DNA of 64,000 nt, taken from positions 1-64,000 of the forward strand of contig JALKBU010000176.1 in assembly GCA_023091735.1 (NCBI GenBank), written 5' to 3'. The notes beneath the pieces are model-generated. The model was not told where the DNA came from and made no database searches. It was given only the letters and a program-made list of their open reading frames with translations. Position 1 is the first letter of the stretch. The number at the start of each line of letters is the position of its first letter. A program made the position numbers and the translations under genes. This document shows positions 49,600 to 59,627 of the stretch, piece after piece. Source of the DNA: Trichomonas tenax. Taxonomy: Eukaryota > Parabasalia > Trichomonadida > Trichomonadidae.

Positions 49600-50544
49600 A
49601 TGACATTTTTGGCTATGGGCCGTTGTCACATTTTAAACGATTATTCATCGAATTTTTTAATGAATTTTACAAGCGTCGCAAATGAGACGGTTCTCTTCAA
49701 ATACTCAGACATAAAGATGACATTCATAACAGACTTCATTCTCGCAGTAATTTTCATCATCTTCGGCATTATTTACACATTATTAACAATTCGTCAGACA
49801 TGCGAGGAAAAGGGAGAAGTGGAAGGACAGTTCGAGGCGCAGATAGCATACATCACCGCTGTTTTCTGCAAAGGATTGGGTTTATTCATAACAGGCATTT
49901 TTTTGGCTTTCAAAACACCAACAGACACAAACCACGTGTTTTGGGATAAGTATTCCGTCCTTCCTGGCGGTATTCCAGGCTATGTTACCGCGATCGCATA
50001 TTGCTTCATTTTCTTCTCGTGGTGTTCTGTTTGTTTAGACTCGCTCGAGAAGGATTCTGTCAAGTTTTACGCAAGATCAAAGTGGGTTCTCCTCTCTTTG
50101 ATTTCCGGAGTTGTAGTTTTGTTCTTAGTTATGATTATCTGCATGCAAGCTTGCAAGGATTACGGAACCTTCCATAAAATCGAAGCTACAGTTGCAATTC
50201 TTCGTGATTTGATAATCGCATTGCTATTTATTCTCTATCTACGCAGAATTTTCAAGCTCTTTGAAGAGCCATGCCCAGGATTTGGCTCCCCAGAGACAAA
50301 ACTTTTGTTCATTTGCATCACATTGATTATCTCCTTAATTATGAGACCAATTAGCATTGGTATTTATACACTTTGGGTCCAGAAACGCAGTGAATTTGCT
50401 ACGCCATACTTGATCATCTTCTTGATTGAAATCACAATTACAGAGATTATTCCAATTGGTTCAATTGGAATTACAAGATTAACAGGATACACACAACGTG
50501 CTAAGCAGAATGAGGACGTTGCTCAGTTCCTTGCTATCACTTAA
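49600..50544 (+). CDS. Seven-transmembrane protein (TOM1/THH1-like topology)
   Basis: 314 aa with seven predicted helices: about 42-62, 83-104, 127-146, 156-176, 194-212, 228-250 and 262-287. There is a short extracellular N-terminus with two possible N-glycosylation sites (NFTSV, NETVL) and a cytosolic Lys/Gln tail. The spacing, an RxSKW segment before TM4 and a PxTKLLF segment before TM6 recall the TOM1/THH1 family and small GPCR-like proteins of protists. The family call is uncertain. The ATG at 49600 sits in AAAAAGAATG, 18 bases after a GACATGTAA motif. Stop TAA ends the frame in a TTAATC context. Confidence 0.6.
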   Translation: MTFLAMGRCHILNDYSSNFLMNFTSVANETVLFKYSDIKMTFITDFILAVIFIIFGIIYTLLTIRQTCEEKGEVEGQFEAQIAYITAVFCKGLGLFITGIFLAFKTPTDTNHVFWDKYSVLPGGIPGYVTAIAYCFIFFSWCSVCLDSLEKDSVKFYARSKWVLLSLISGVVVLFLVMIICMQACKDYGTFHKIEATVAILRDLIIALLFILYLRRIFKLFEEPCPGFGSPETKLLFICITLIISLIMRPISIGIYTLWVQKRSEFATPYLIIFLIEITITEIIPIGSIGITRLTGYTQRAKQNEDVAQFLAIT

Positions 50545-51152
50545 TCAAATTCAATTTCTTTTCTTTGTCTGTTTCGTTTTCATTTAAATATTCAGCTAAT
50601 AAACTTTGTAATTTTTCTTTCACAACTAATTTATCATCACTTCTTACATTTATTTTTGGATTGCAATCATTGAAAAATTTCGATATATATATAAAATGTA
50701 TCAAAACTCAAGCTTCATTCATTTTAAACCAGAATCTATAAGCTGAGTATATGAACAATACAAATAAGTACATATTGGTCATATTAAAACACAATCTCTA
50801 TGTTTGTACCAGTCTATAAATATAATTTTATCCCACCATAGATACGATTGTTTTAAATAATAAACTGCTCTAATCTAGAACTGCTAAAAACGATTTATGA
50901 TATTCTACTTGTATAGAATCCTTTAAAATAGTTATACAATATATGTGATGGTACAAATTATTAAAAACGCATACATCATAATATCTGAAACATTATTATA
51001 ACATAAAATTTCATAATGATATATAGAACGAAGGCAAATCATCCAGACTATGCTTTATCAAAATTGATCGATCAATCAATTCTTTTTCTTGAAGCAAATG
51101 TATTTTTTTTGTAATATTGTTGCATGAAAAATTCTAAGAATCAGTGAAGATT
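50545..51152. other. AT-rich intergenic gap
   Basis: No gene, RNA or repeat seen. Confidence 0.45.
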
Positions 51153-52046
51153 TTACTTAGAAAGCTCTTTGAGAAGCTGCGCGAATCTCTCGACTGTGCG
51201 CTGTTCTGTAGGAATCTTCGCAACTTGGCTGCGGATGTAAGTAGCTCTGTCTGGAGCGATGAGGGCGATGCGCATGAGCAAGCAAGCCTGCGGGCCGTTC
51301 TTCGGGATGTGATCGACATCCCACATCTTGAGGCCATGCGGGTGCTCTGTTGTGATGCGGAGGAAGACCCAAATCATGCGCCAGAGTGTCGCTGGCTTCT
51401 TCTGGATGTAAATGTGCTCAGAGAGAGCGATTTGGATGATAGCGAGTGTGACGTTGGACTCGAACAAGCGCTGGACGTTCTCTGGTGTGTCGAGAAGTCC
51501 TGGGATATCCATAAAATCGAGGAATGACTCGAAGATCTGTGACTGGAAAGCAACAGAGTGATACAAGCAGAATGGCTGTGCCGGGGAAGCAGCAGCACCA
51601 ACAATAAGGATCAATGGCTTAACGAGCTTCGGGAACAATGGAAGAATTGCCTCTGGCTTGCGTAAACCAATATTTGTGATTGCAATCAACGCGAAGCACT
51701 GTTCAATCTCTTCTTCACCGAGGAAAAGCTCAATAAGTGGATCAATGAGATTAGAAACATCCGGGACTTCCTTGCATTTCTCGATAATTGTTCCAATCAA
51801 AAGTGCAGCCTTCGCGCGAAGGAATGGCTCCCAAAGAACGAAGTAGCTGTCTGTAATGTCGACTCCTGGCTCACGAGAATAGTCAATAACATTGCATTCA
51901 AGAAGATTCTTTCCCAAGAATGGAAGAAGCTTCTCAAGAACTGATGTGTCGGCGTAGTCGGCCTGAAGGAGTGTGTCGAAGCAACGTGCGAGTGCTGCAA
52001 CCTCATTTCCTGGTGTGATATTTGCAATAGCTGTTGCTGGATCCAT
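51153..52046 (-). CDS. Helical-repeat (ARM-like) protein, well expressed
   Basis: 297 aa of paired helices: ALARCFDTLLQADYADTSVL, AKAALLIGTIIEKCKEVPDV, IEQCFALIAITNIGLRKPEA, SNVTLAIIQIALSEHIYIQK, ending RFAQLLKELSK. The repeated pattern fits an ARM/HEAT-like solenoid. Codon use is relatively C/G-rich, like that of the ribosomal protein genes, suggesting good expression. On the minus strand TCATTTTTTATAAA precedes the ATG directly, a textbook trichomonad initiator about 14 bases upstream. No specific family was recognised; a conserved trichomonad protein is the safest call. Confidence 0.65.
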   Translation of the reverse strand: MDPATAIANITPGNEVAALARCFDTLLQADYADTSVLEKLLPFLGKNLLECNVIDYSREPGVDITDSYFVLWEPFLRAKAALLIGTIIEKCKEVPDVSNLIDPLIELFLGEEEIEQCFALIAITNIGLRKPEAILPLFPKLVKPLILIVGAAASPAQPFCLYHSVAFQSQIFESFLDFMDIPGLLDTPENVQRLFESNVTLAIIQIALSEHIYIQKKPATLWRMIWVFLRITTEHPHGLKMWDVDHIPKNGPQACLLMRIALIAPDRATYIRSQVAKIPTEQRTVERFAQLLKELSK

Positions 52047-52048
52047 TT

Positions 52049-52060
52049 TATAAAAAATGA
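52049..52060 (-). promoter_or_regulatory. Initiator (Inr) of the 51153-52046 gene
   Basis: TCATTTTTTATAAA read on the minus strand, immediately upstream of ATG 52046, fits the TCAYTW initiator; the start of transcription would lie about 12-14 bases before the ATG. Confidence 0.65.
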
Positions 52061-52474
52061 TTTAATTTTATTGAATATTAAAAGAAAGCATATCTAAAAA
52101 CGCAAGAAAAAGATTCTGGTCGGTTGATTGCCGTTTAGAATTAATTCATATACAATTTGACACTTTACATGTCAAAAACCAGAATATCATCAAATCTCCA
52201 AAATTTCTTTTTAAAAGTCTTAAATATTTTAATATCATTATATATACAATATAAAGAAGCTACTTTATCAACAGCAAATCTTAAATTTGCACTAGTTATT
52301 AAATTTCGACAATTTCACTAGAAATCGATTCCTACCTCATAAATATAAAAATTAGTTCTAGCTAATACAAGGCATCAACTTTATTCTCATAGAACTCATG
52401 TTAAATAGATGTTTTTAATGAAGTAAATATTTTGACACGTAAAATATCAAACGACAAAATTTTATAAATCTCCG
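52061..52474. other. AT-rich divergent intergenic region
   Basis: TTACATGTC at 52165-52173 and TTTTGACACGTAAAA at 52432-52446 lie about 115 bases and 30 bases from the two divergent starts. No gene seen. Confidence 0.5.
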
Positions 52475-53935
52475 ATGAATGATTATAAATTTGATTTAAG
52501 CGATTTTGCAATCGAAAAAAGATGGATGTTATCGAAAGAACCGCAATTTTTGAAGTATGATCCACAAATATCGATCGTAGATTCGTCAATACCTAACTTT
52601 GGAAATAAATTTGCCGAATTTCTTCAAGCGATCAACCAATGTATAGCCGAAGCCGACGGACCACAGTTAAACTCAATGTTGTACGATTTGTTGCAGTTTT
52701 GCAACAAAAATTTGAACAAATTAGAAAAGGAAAAAGTTAACATCACGTTTTTGATTGAATTACTCGATCAATTCAACATAGAGAACATAGTAAATACAAT
52801 TGTTAGTTCAAATATACATCAAAACGTTTCAACTTTGATGAAAATCATCGGATTACTATCAGGATTTGAGAAAATCGCAGAATACGTATCTACAATGAAT
52901 TTTCTTCACGCGGTTATTGCAATTTTCATAGAATGCAGTCCACAAGAAGCTTATATATTTTCAGTGTTAATATTCACATATATTCCTTTATATGCAAAGA
53001 GAAAAGATGGCTTAACAGGATTTACCGAAGTCATAGAGCCAGTTTGCAACAGTCTTTATCACAAAAATGGAATTGATTGGAGTTTTGACTTTCTTCATTA
53101 TATGATTCTTTTTATTCCAGAAATTAACTTTGAACAGATTCTAAACATCATCAGTCCTATTCTTAGGAAGTGCGCTCCTAAAGATGATGAACAACCAGAG
53201 AGATTCAATTGGATTCTTAACTTTTGTTCAACGATTTTAACGAAGAATCTTGAAACTTTTAAACTCATGACAAACATCGTTACTTTCATATTTGATAATG
53301 TTCCTACAATATTCAGTCAAACATCTTATATGTATGATGATATTAAGATATCAATCATTCGCTTTATTACTCTATGCATGATTTCTTCAAAAGATGAAAA
53401 CATTGCAGCATTCGCGATGAATCTTTCTATCGTAGAATATCGCAGACTTTATAATAGAGAAACTTTAACATCCAAAGAACGCCATGTTCTCCTGAAGTTC
53501 CTTCGAGAGATATCAGCAATTAGTGCGGCTGGTTTTTATGTTTGGTTTGAATGTGAAAAAGATTTTACAAATTTCTTGAATTTTATAATGAACAATCAAA
53601 CTAATTTCGAGAAAGTTATCGCATTCCAGATACTAAACAACCTCATAAACTCTCAATTCGAAAGGAGAATAATTGAACTTATAATGGATAATTTATGCAT
53701 TGTCAGTACCGGTTGTGATTTATTTGATACTGATGATGAATCAGTTTCAAGGATTTTTGTTGATATCATTTTCACAATTCTTTCACGATATTCAAATCTC
53801 GTCAACAGCGATTTTATAACGATTCTAACAGGCAATGATATATGCGACAGTTTCACAAATTCTGATTTATTTGATGATGAGGTTTATTCAGCAAAAATAA
53901 ATTCGATTTGCGACATTATCGCTTCTCTAACATAA
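52475..53935 (+). CDS. ARM-like helical protein
   Basis: 486 aa. A short N-terminal segment DYKFDLSDFAIEKRWML precedes a long series of helix pairs, for example NIENIVNTIVSSNIHQNVST, VSTMNFLHAVIAIFIECSPQ, FILNFCSTILTKNLETFKLM and a C-terminal IINSICDIIASLT. Composition and length resemble 34519-35868, and the two are plausibly members of one expanded trichomonad family. No catalytic motif is seen. The ATG at 52475 follows TTTATAAATCTCCG and a TTTTGACACGTAAAA motif about 30 bases upstream. Confidence 0.6.
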   Translation: MNDYKFDLSDFAIEKRWMLSKEPQFLKYDPQISIVDSSIPNFGNKFAEFLQAINQCIAEADGPQLNSMLYDLLQFCNKNLNKLEKEKVNITFLIELLDQFNIENIVNTIVSSNIHQNVSTLMKIIGLLSGFEKIAEYVSTMNFLHAVIAIFIECSPQEAYIFSVLIFTYIPLYAKRKDGLTGFTEVIEPVCNSLYHKNGIDWSFDFLHYMILFIPEINFEQILNIISPILRKCAPKDDEQPERFNWILNFCSTILTKNLETFKLMTNIVTFIFDNVPTIFSQTSYMYDDIKISIIRFITLCMISSKDENIAAFAMNLSIVEYRRLYNRETLTSKERHVLLKFLREISAISAAGFYVWFECEKDFTNFLNFIMNNQTNFEKVIAFQILNNLINSQFERRIIELIMDNLCIVSTGCDLFDTDDESVSRIFVDIIFTILSRYSNLVNSDFITILTGNDICDSFTNSDLFDDEVYSAKINSICDIIASLT

Positions 53936-54364
53936 GATATATAATTCTATCGTTTAAGAGATTATTTCAGCATCAAGAAATCAAAAAGTCAGAAATCGTT
54001 ATTTTTATTTTGGAGTTCACATTGAAAAGTTTTGAAAACAGTCAGTTATGTTAAATAAAAATCCATTTTATTTGTTTCCAAGTCAAAATCCTCAAAACAA
54101 AACAAAAAAATTGAATTGGCTTTCACACCCGTAAAATTTCAAAGCTTTAAACATCAGATTAACTATAGCTTATTCAATGAAGACACTTCTCCACCTCCAT
54201 TCATTTATATAAATGGATATCATCCAAAAATAGATGTAAATGAATAAATCCATGAAGAACTTTCTGATTCCTTATTGTATTATATTTCCAAGGGACAGAG
54301 ACAATAAAACGTTATAATTATATCACTCATGACGAAAGTATGCGGCATTTTTATGGACGGTTAT
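53936..54364. other. AT-rich intergenic gap
   Basis: No gene seen. The first readable codons of the BspA pseudogene follow. Confidence 0.45.
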
Positions 54365-56863
54365 AAGGTTCTTTTTTAACCACCAAAAAGTACCATTTTT
54401 ATCGAATAATCGAGACATTGGTCGAGAATTACGATATATCACATCATCAGATCCGACAGTTACAATTCCTGCAACAGTCAAAACTATATACAGTGGAGCG
54501 ATAAATGATTATTGCGCAAAAAATGTTTTAAATTCACTTGTTGGTTTTAATTTCGAACCTAACCCAAGTTTAGTATCCATTGGCAACTATGCATTCTTTC
54601 AGTGCAAAAAATTGCAATAAGTTGATCTTTCAGTTTGCACAAAATTGAAATCTATTGGTATATATTGCTTTTATGAGTGTTCATCCTTAACAAGTGTTAA
54701 TTGTCCAGATGGCATTACGACAATATCACTAGTTTTTATTTGACATCAGTTGGTGATATTATTATCCCATCCTCTCTCACCAATCTTGGAGATCGCTCTT
54801 TTGGATATACTCGAACTTCTAGAGTTACATTTCGTCCTAATTGTTGTGTCACTAGTATTCCGACCGAAGTTTTTGCAGGGTATCCAATTGTAAGTTTTGT
54901 TATACCGCCAAATGCTAATTCATTAGATGGTTTTGCTTTTGTTGATAATCGCAGAATGATATCAATTACAGTTGATCAAAATAATCAATATTTTTATAGT
55001 GATGGAAAAGCCGTATATAATAAAAATAAAAACGTATTGTATTACTTTGCATCAGGAATTACTGGCAATTATACAGTTGAATCTACTGTTACAAGGCTTG
55101 AGAGTGGATGCTTTAGTTCCTCTCTGCTTTCAAATATTGTGCTTACTAACAATCTTGAAAGCATTGGGCCTTATGCTTTCATAGGAAGTGCAATCGCAAT
55201 TATTAGGCTGCCAGATTCATTGGCCAGTATTGATTCAGGTGCATTTCATAGCACCAAGCAATTACTTACATTGAATTTACCTCCAAAAATTACATTAATA
55301 AACCCGTATTTATTCTTTCAAGCAGGAATAACAACAATCAGCATTCCAGACAATGTCACCATGATTGGAGATTATGCATTTTCGCAATGCAAAAGTCTCA
55401 CAGACATTTACATGCCATCAAAGCTCAACATTCTTTGTGGCGGCGTCATCGATCAAAGTCCGAATGCTCGATACATTTTCAAGAACAATTCCAGTTATTA
55501 TTTGAACTCAGACAAAATTCTTCTCAACAGTGAAAACATTACATTATCTATGTATCTTGGTGATGGTCAATCTGAAATCACAATCCTATTTAGTGTCACA
55601 ACGATCAAGAGAAACGCATTTTCCAACAAGAATAGTTTAGTTTCCATTCGATGTGATGGCGTTTCTCGTCTTCAGTATATCGAGGATAGAGCATTCCAAG
55701 TCTTCACCAAATTATCATCATTTGTCTCATTTGATAATGTTGTCTCTACTGGTAAATATGCATTTTCACAGACTGTTCTTAACAGTAACATCAACTTCGG
55801 ACCATCACTCACAACAATTTCCGATTATGCATTCTTCCAGTGCAGATTTATTCCATCCATTCGATTTTCATCATCAATAACATCATCTAGATGATCTATT
55901 CGATATGTTTCTCAACTCAGAATCGGATCATATTCATTTTCTGAATGCACATCCATCTCATCTATTTTATTCGACTGCACATCAAACATTTTCATATCAG
56001 ACTATTCATTCAGTAAACTTCCAAATCTTTTAACGATCACAATTCCAAACACCGTTTTATCTATTGGCGCATATTGCTTCAAATCATGTGGTCTTAAGGG
56101 AGTCCCTTTCGAGAACGACATTTTTGTTCACGAGAACATCTCAGTCGGTCTTTTTAAAGACTGCACAAGTTTGTCTGACATCATTATTTCTTCAAACACT
56201 ATCACCATCTGCTCTTAGTCATTCATGAACACAAACATCAACACAATCAATCTTCCCGACAGCGTCGCAGAGCTTGGCAGTCAGTGCTTCAAAAGATGCC
56301 GCTCCATGCACATCTTCAATGCCAATGACAACAGCCATCTTCGCATCATCAGCTTTGGTGTCTTTGATGGCTGCACCAGTTTCTCACATCTTCGTGACTT
56401 CCATAGCGATTACTTTGATGTCGACAGCGGTGCCCTTTACAACAAAGGCCGCACATCGGTGATTGTCTATCCTCCAGCATCACCTAGTGTCTACTTTGCG
56501 CTTGCGTACACCGTCAAGAGCATTTCTGACAGTGCCTTCATCGGATGCTTCAATCTTCAATTCATTCTCATTCCCAACGGCACCGTTGAACGCATTGGGT
56601 CTAACGCATTCGAGAACTGCGTCAACATCCGTCACATCAATATTCCTCGCTCCGTTGTCAGCATTGGTGAGAACGCATTTTTAGGGTGTCGCAATCTTAT
56701 TTGCGGCAGTGTTTTTTATGACAACAAATCCCCAGAATTCAAATCTCATCTTATCTCATCTCGCATTCCATTGACATCTCTCTCATCATGTCTTCATGTC
56801 ACATGTCGTTCCACGTATTGCACCAACAAAATTCTTCCATTTGCCGTATTTATTTACATGTAA
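54365..56863 (+). pseudogene. BspA-like LRR pseudogene
   Basis: LRR_5/BspA repeats run through the whole stretch: SLVSIGNYAFFQCKKLQ, ALTNLGDRSFGYTRTSRVTF-like units, TTISIPDNVTMIGDYAFSQC, LTTISDYAFFQCRF and VVSIGENAFLGCRNL. Lesions are a TAA near 54619, a frame change near 54700-54740, TGA at 55892-55894 and TAG at about 56216-56218; between them the frames are clean (the two large frames starting at 54701 and 56225 are in register). The start is unclear and the C-terminus has no TM helix or cytoplasmic tail. The C-terminal third uses more C-ending codons than the rest, so it may derive from a different copy by conversion. Confidence 0.8.
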
Positions 56864-56958
56864 TTATATATTATCATCGAATCAAAAACTAATAATAAAT
56901 TTTTACCAGTTTTTGGTGATATTGCTCTTAATGCATAATAAACGATAAAATTGTTTCA

Positions 56959-57216
56959 CAGACAAAACTTGAGAAAGGCCAAGATGTATTCACATTTGAA
57001 TGTGAGATTAATAATGATCAGACGTATGAAATTATAGATAATTATTTTCGCGGTCAAAAACAATTTAAAGATCTTACAGAAAGTATTATTAAAGATTTAT
57101 TTAATATTGGAGTCACATTGAATAACAGAAGTCTGATCAATGTTTATATCGAACATTTTTGTCCAAAGGAAATTACTATTGATAACATTGATGATATCTC
57201 AATTTATGTTGAATGA
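56959..57216 (+). pseudogene. 5'-truncated Maverick ORF
   Basis: 86 clean codons ending at TGA 57214-57216 without an ATG at the left (first codons read QTKLEKGQDVFTFE). Acidic, with FKDLTESIIKDLFNIGVTLN and IDNIDDISIYVE. The left limit coincides with the end of the flanking non-Maverick DNA, so the start was lost at a junction. Family not recognised beyond its Maverick context. Confidence 0.5.
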
Positions 57217-57524
57217 TAGGTACACGTATTCTTCGTTACGTTCGTCGTATATTCTTATCTTTTCTGCAAAAACAGCTCATTTTTTCATCAAAAACGATAA
57301 AAATAACGAGGTCTGACACTTTTCATTAACGTACAGACTCTATTTTTCAAAATAACCCCTGATTCGACATCTTAAAATAAACGTACAGACCAAGAAGCGC
57401 TACATGTTTTTCGGACTCGGCCCACTTGGTAAAACAACCCCCGTATTGTTTGCTACTTTAACCTTAAAAGGTGGGAAATGAGGCTCTCGGCCTTATTTGG
57501 GGTCATGTATCCTAAATTAGATCC

Positions 57525-57558
57525 GCGGCGGAGGCGAGCTTGGTCGCCGGCATGCTGC
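57525..57558 (+). promoter_or_regulatory. Two-stem structured leader, copy 2
   Basis: Outer GCGGC (57525-57529) pairs with GCTGC (57554-57558), including one G-T(U) pair; inner GGCGA (57533-57537) pairs with TCGCC (57544-57548). CTTG loop (57539-57542) and GGA and GGCAT linkers are as in the other copies. An upstream small hairpin AGGC-TCTCG-GCCT is at 57482-57494. The ATG of the capsid-type ORF is 31 bases downstream. Confidence 0.65.
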
Positions 57559-57588
57559 CATATGTGTGTGTAGCCTCCTATTTCCTCG

Positions 57589-58182
57589 ATGTATAAATTA
57601 ACATTGACCGGATTAACAACAAAAGCATGTTTTATATTATTAAATACAGATGATTACATCGAAATTGATGGGCAAAGATTTTATTTCACTGATGAGTATT
57701 CAGAAATTACAACCGTAGGATTTACAGATCTATTAAGCTCAATAATACATTCAAAACTTGAAGTGTCTGTAAATCTTATGGGAAGATTATGTTTTAAGTC
57801 GGAAAAACATTTTGTGATTAATTCAATGAGTTATACTGTAAAACTAATTTCAGGATTCTATGACATGCAATTACCTACAAAACCATCAACATAAGTGACT
57901 GCGATCTCTGTCGGATTGACTTTATCAACCACTGTGCTATACGTTATTTCTAATTAAGGTTCGAAATGTTATGATAACAAAGAAGGACAGTATTGCGATA
58001 GAAAAATACTGATGAGAATAAATAATTCATTCACTGCAAACTACCTTATTGTTAATTCAAACATTGAATTTTCGTCTTATTTACCTGTTTATTCACTGTC
58101 GAACATTGAATTTAAACTCGTCGATGCAAACCTTAATGATATAAAATTACTTTACCCGATGCATTTATCAGCAACTGTTTAA
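57589..58182 (+). pseudogene. Maverick structural (minor capsid-type) gene, two stops
   Basis: One frame of 198 codons from ATG 57589 to TAA 58180-58182, interrupted by TAA at 57892-57894 and TAA near 57955. Readable segments are YKLTLTGLTTKACFILLNTD, YIEIDGQRFYFTDEYSEITT, TAISVGLTLSTTVLYVIS, KILMRINNSFTANYLIVNSN and FKLVDANLNDIKLLYPMHLS. The beta-rich pattern and the constant position next to the ATPase suggest a minor capsid (penton-like) protein. The function is inferred from Polinton gene order. Apart from the two stops the frame is clean, so decay is recent. Confidence 0.6.
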
Positions 58183-58206
58183 TCAGTAGAAGTCTAGGAA
58201 GAGCCA

Positions 58207-59114
58207 TCAATTCAAAATGAAAATCAAAAATAATAAATATATTATAAAACGCTGCAATGACTTATTAATACTTCTTACAATCAAAACTTTATTTGCATAC
58301 ACGTGAATTCTTAGTGAATCATGTTGATTTATCATTTTATGGTATTCATTCCATAATTCTTTTTAATTAAATTTCCCGACATTGATTCTTTCATTAATTC
58401 CATGAAATCATCTTCACTTAATCCGGGGAATAGTACAAAGTCAGTACAAATTCTTTTTATGTCTTTAGTCAAACTTTTAGCTGTTTGTATGCAAATCATG
58501 ACATTGATGTTAAAATGTCTTAACTTTTTCAGTAATCTTGACATTTATGTTTCCTTTGAACAAATCAACGGATGATTCGCATAATCATCAAATATCAATA
58601 AACATCGATGGGGGTATATCTTCCAATTATATTTGGCAAGTTTATGGCAAAGATATTCGACCTCTTTATTTTTATTTTTAAATCTATGTTTCGACGATAT
58701 CCTTTCGATCTCTTCATCCTTCTTTTTAAAGTTAGAATAAATAGAATTTATCATCGCATTGTATTTATTCAGCCATGCCAGCAATTCCGAATCTTTGACG
58801 CATACAAATTTCGACTTCTTTATTGTATCTTTAAACGTTTCAACTGTTTCATCAAATTTGGCACTCGTCGAAAAAATAACAACTAATTCAAAAAACGATT
58901 CTTCTCTTAATACCTGCTGACAAATAAGTTTTGAATACGTGTAGGTCTTAGCTGAACCAGGCGGTGCTATCAATCCTGTTATTCCATTTTGAGCAAAAGG
59001 TAATTTATCATCAATGGGTTTGATTACTGCATTCTCTAATTCTGTTCTTTGTTTTGTCATTATTTTATTAAATACCGCATCAATCGCGTTAAATTCTTTT
59101 TCAACATTCTTCAT
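58207..59114 (-). pseudogene. Maverick genome-packaging ATPase (HerA/FtsK-type), two lesions
   Basis: From ATG 59114 the frame encodes Walker A APPGSAKTYT (about residues 51-60) and Walker B RCLLIFDDYAN. TAA at 58547-58545 then interrupts it, and the frame reads on (RLLKKLRHFNINVMICIQTA, a sensor-like segment). A one-base shift near 58355 moves the true C-terminus (KELWNEYHKMINQHDSLRIH) to another frame, ending at TGA 58209-58207. It is the packaging ATPase class shared by Polintons and large DNA viruses. The intact parts are highly regular, so inactivation is recent. Confidence 0.75.
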
Positions 59115-59154
59115 TTTATTTATAATAAAAAATTATTTTAATCAGCAATGAAAG

Positions 59155-59379
59155 ATGTCCGCCCTCACAGCGTTCGAGGATTACATGATCAAAGAATTTC
59201 AAATTGAAAATCTCAGCAGTACTGATATTAAATATTCACACGCATTACAAACAAATTTAGACAAGAAGACAAAAACTAAATTAAACAATTATGTTATATC
59301 AGTGCAACATGTTACGATTATATATTGTAAGTTTGGCTGTATTATCAGGAAAAAATGTTGTCATCAGTATACCCCATGA
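59155..59379 (+). CDS. Small Maverick ORF divergent from the ATPase
   Basis: 74 codons beginning MSALTAFEDYMIKEFQIENL, 40 bases from and divergent to the ATPase start. The last third (CKFGCIIRKKCCHQYTP) looks out of place, so the true end was probably lost by a join. No domain recognised. Confidence 0.4.
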   Translation: MSALTAFEDYMIKEFQIENLSSTDIKYSHALQTNLDKKTKTKLNNYVISVQHVTIIYCKFGCIIRKKCCHQYTP

Positions 59380-59627
59380 ATTATTCAATCTATTTGCAGC
59401 ATTGGCTTTGAAGGATTTATGAAGCTGTTGTAAATAAAGCATCATAATTAAGTTGTTGACTCTTCTTATCCAACCCCATCGATATAAATACCAGCTGAAT
59501 AACGGTCCATCAATATTTTGGCTTCTCTTGTCTTCTTCAGGGGTCAAAAAAACACCTCATTTTTCAAAGGAGGAGAATAAAGGAATAAGTAGAGTTAAAA
59601 TCGTAAAAGATCACATCGAAATCATGT

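Larger units (their letters stand above)
56955..59600. mobile_element. Maverick/Polinton remnant B
   Basis: Left to right: a 5'-truncated acidic ORF (56959-57216), a noncoding leader shared with 108-362, a capsid-type ORF with two stops (57589-58182), a packaging ATPase with two lesions on the minus strand (58207-59114) and a small divergent ORF (59155-59379). Order and orientation fit part of a trichomonad Maverick. No terminal repeats or target duplication were found. The right end lies between 59380 and the ankyrin stop at 59628. Confidence 0.8.
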
